A stretch of DNA of 6,546 bases, taken from assembly GCA_020855015.1 (NCBI GenBank), contig JAHKLP010000017.1, positions 1-6,546 on the forward strand. The letters are read 5' to 3'. Source of the stretch: Methanobacterium sp. GTDB taxonomy: Archaea > Methanobacteriota > Methanobacteria > Methanobacteriales > Methanobacteriaceae. Both the position numbers and the translations under genes were made by a program. Below the pieces are notes generated by a model. It did no database searches. It had not been told where the DNA came from and worked only from the letters and a program-made list of their open reading frames with translations. Shown in pieces: positions 6,196-6,546 of this stretch (its first letter is position 1; each line of letters begins with the position of its first letter).

Positions 6196-6227
6196 TGTAT
6201 GACTATTTATAATGATATAGTCATACA
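6196..6227. promoter_or_regulatory. 32-bp TetR operator candidate
   Basis: Arms TGTATGACTAT (6196-6206) and ATAGTCATACA (6217-6227) are exact 11-bp complements around a 10-base spacer. Dyads of this type are what TetR dimers bind. The site sits directly downstream of the TATA box on the complement and covers the expected start of transcription, the position where a bound repressor blocks polymerase recruitment. Confidence 0.75.
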
Positions 6228-6240
6228 ATATATAACTTTC
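6228..6240 (-). promoter_or_regulatory. TATA box and BRE of the tetR-ABC operon
   Basis: On the complement, GAAAG (6240-6236) is a purine-rich BRE-like element followed by TTATATAT (6235-6228), a good archaeal TATA box. Transcription about 25 bases on would begin near 6206, giving a leader of about 28 bases that still contains the AAAGGAG binding site. Confidence 0.6.
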
Positions 6241-6482
6241 TGGTATTTGAAAATCAATATTCTATTTAAGAAAAAATGTAATTTTTAAATTACCTCACCT
6301 AACGAATTTTTTTCAGAATAAACAGTTATAATAACGTAATAAATAAAAATGCCTAAAATAATCTGTTAAATTATAATTTAAATAATAAATCAATCTGTGT
6401 AATGTTTTTTTTTCATTGATAGGAAAATTCAAGCGCTAACTATCTAATGATTTAGTCACATCTCGAATGCAATATGTTCAAA
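6241..6482. other. AT-rich intergenic region upstream of the tetR operon
   Basis: No gene was found. The stretch is very AT-rich and holds two hairpin-forming palindromes: GTAATTT-TT-AAATTAC (6278-6293) and the perfect 16-mer TTAAATTATAATTTAA (6366-6381). There is also a T9 run on the + strand (6405-6413) and a degenerate copy of the TetR site near 6438-6458. The T9 run has no + strand gene before it, so a terminator role is not supported. Confidence 0.5.
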
Positions 6483-6546
6483 TCATTCTTTTTTATTAAA
6501 TAATTTCTCAGCAGGACAACCCAGTTCGCGCTGTTTACACCCGCTG
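6483..6546 (-). CDS. 3' end of an unidentified gene (runs off right edge)
   Basis: On the complement, 20 codons read SGCKQRELGCPAEKLFNKKE up to a TGA at 6485-6483. The stretch is clearly richer in G+C than the spacer next to it and has a plausible Lys/Glu-rich hydrophilic tail, both suggesting a real C-terminus. Two Cys seven residues apart might belong to a metal or redox site. I do not recognise the protein. Another complement frame is also open across this stretch and runs on to a stop near 6458, so the choice of frame is uncertain. Confidence 0.45.
   Translation of the reverse strand, partial: SGCKQRELGCPAEKLFNKKE

Noticed and set aside
6405..6413. T9 run as a terminator
   Set aside because: No + strand gene precedes it; on the complement it is an A run.
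1..6546. CRISPR array, tRNA or rRNA genes, insertion sequence ends
   Set aside because: No regularly spaced direct repeats, no cloverleaf-like or rRNA-like stretch and no transposase frame were seen on either strand.

Overview
The window looks like AT-rich chromosome from a methanogenic euryarchaeon, most likely a Methanobacterium-like member of the Methanobacteriales. This rests on three things: a gene fragment at the left edge that reads as the N-terminus of an archaeal family B DNA polymerase, AT-rich TATA-type elements with purine-rich flanks upstream of genes, and strong GGAG/AGGAG Shine-Dalgarno sites. The genus is inferred from recalled protein resemblance, not from a search. No rRNA, tRNA, CRISPR array or insertion sequence was seen.

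Layout. Positions 1-218 (-) hold the first 72 codons of polB, running off the left edge. A 361-bp divergent spacer follows, with a palindrome beside the likely polB promoter. Next is a stand-alone GNAT acetyltransferase (580-1182, +) followed by a T7 tract. A spacer of about 250 bp rich in palindromes leads into a + strand cluster: a PadR-family regulator (1440-2015), a frameshifted and truncated remnant of a QueG-like iron-sulfur protein (2140-2624), a class I SAM-dependent methyltransferase (2617-3186) and a second GNAT acetyltransferase with an odd His/Trp-rich N-terminus (3188-3799). Convergent with it, 23 bp away, is a - strand operon: a TetR-family regulator (6178-5570), an ABC-2 type ATPase (5541-4609) and its six-helix permease (4608-3823). 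The right edge carries the last 20 codons of a further - strand gene.

How the genes may work together. The - strand operon has the classic form of a self-regulated exporter. TetR sits first behind a 32-bp palindrome with 11-bp arms, placed between the TATA box and the expected transcription start. ATPase and permease follow, joined by a TAAATG junction. The + strand cluster may be a PadR-controlled set of small-molecule modification enzymes (methyl and acetyl transfer). PadR probably controls itself through two copies of TATCG-N6-CGATA, one at the expected start of transcription and one overlapping its own ribosome binding site. The iron-sulfur gene between PadR and the methyltransferase appears to have lost its cluster-binding half.

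The most notable signals are the paired TATCG-N6-CGATA sites, the His/Cys insertion and Trp-rich N-terminus of PadR, the duplicated SNHW motif in the second GNAT, and the A7-tract frameshift in the remnant. No clearly new multi-gene system can be demonstrated from the sequence alone.
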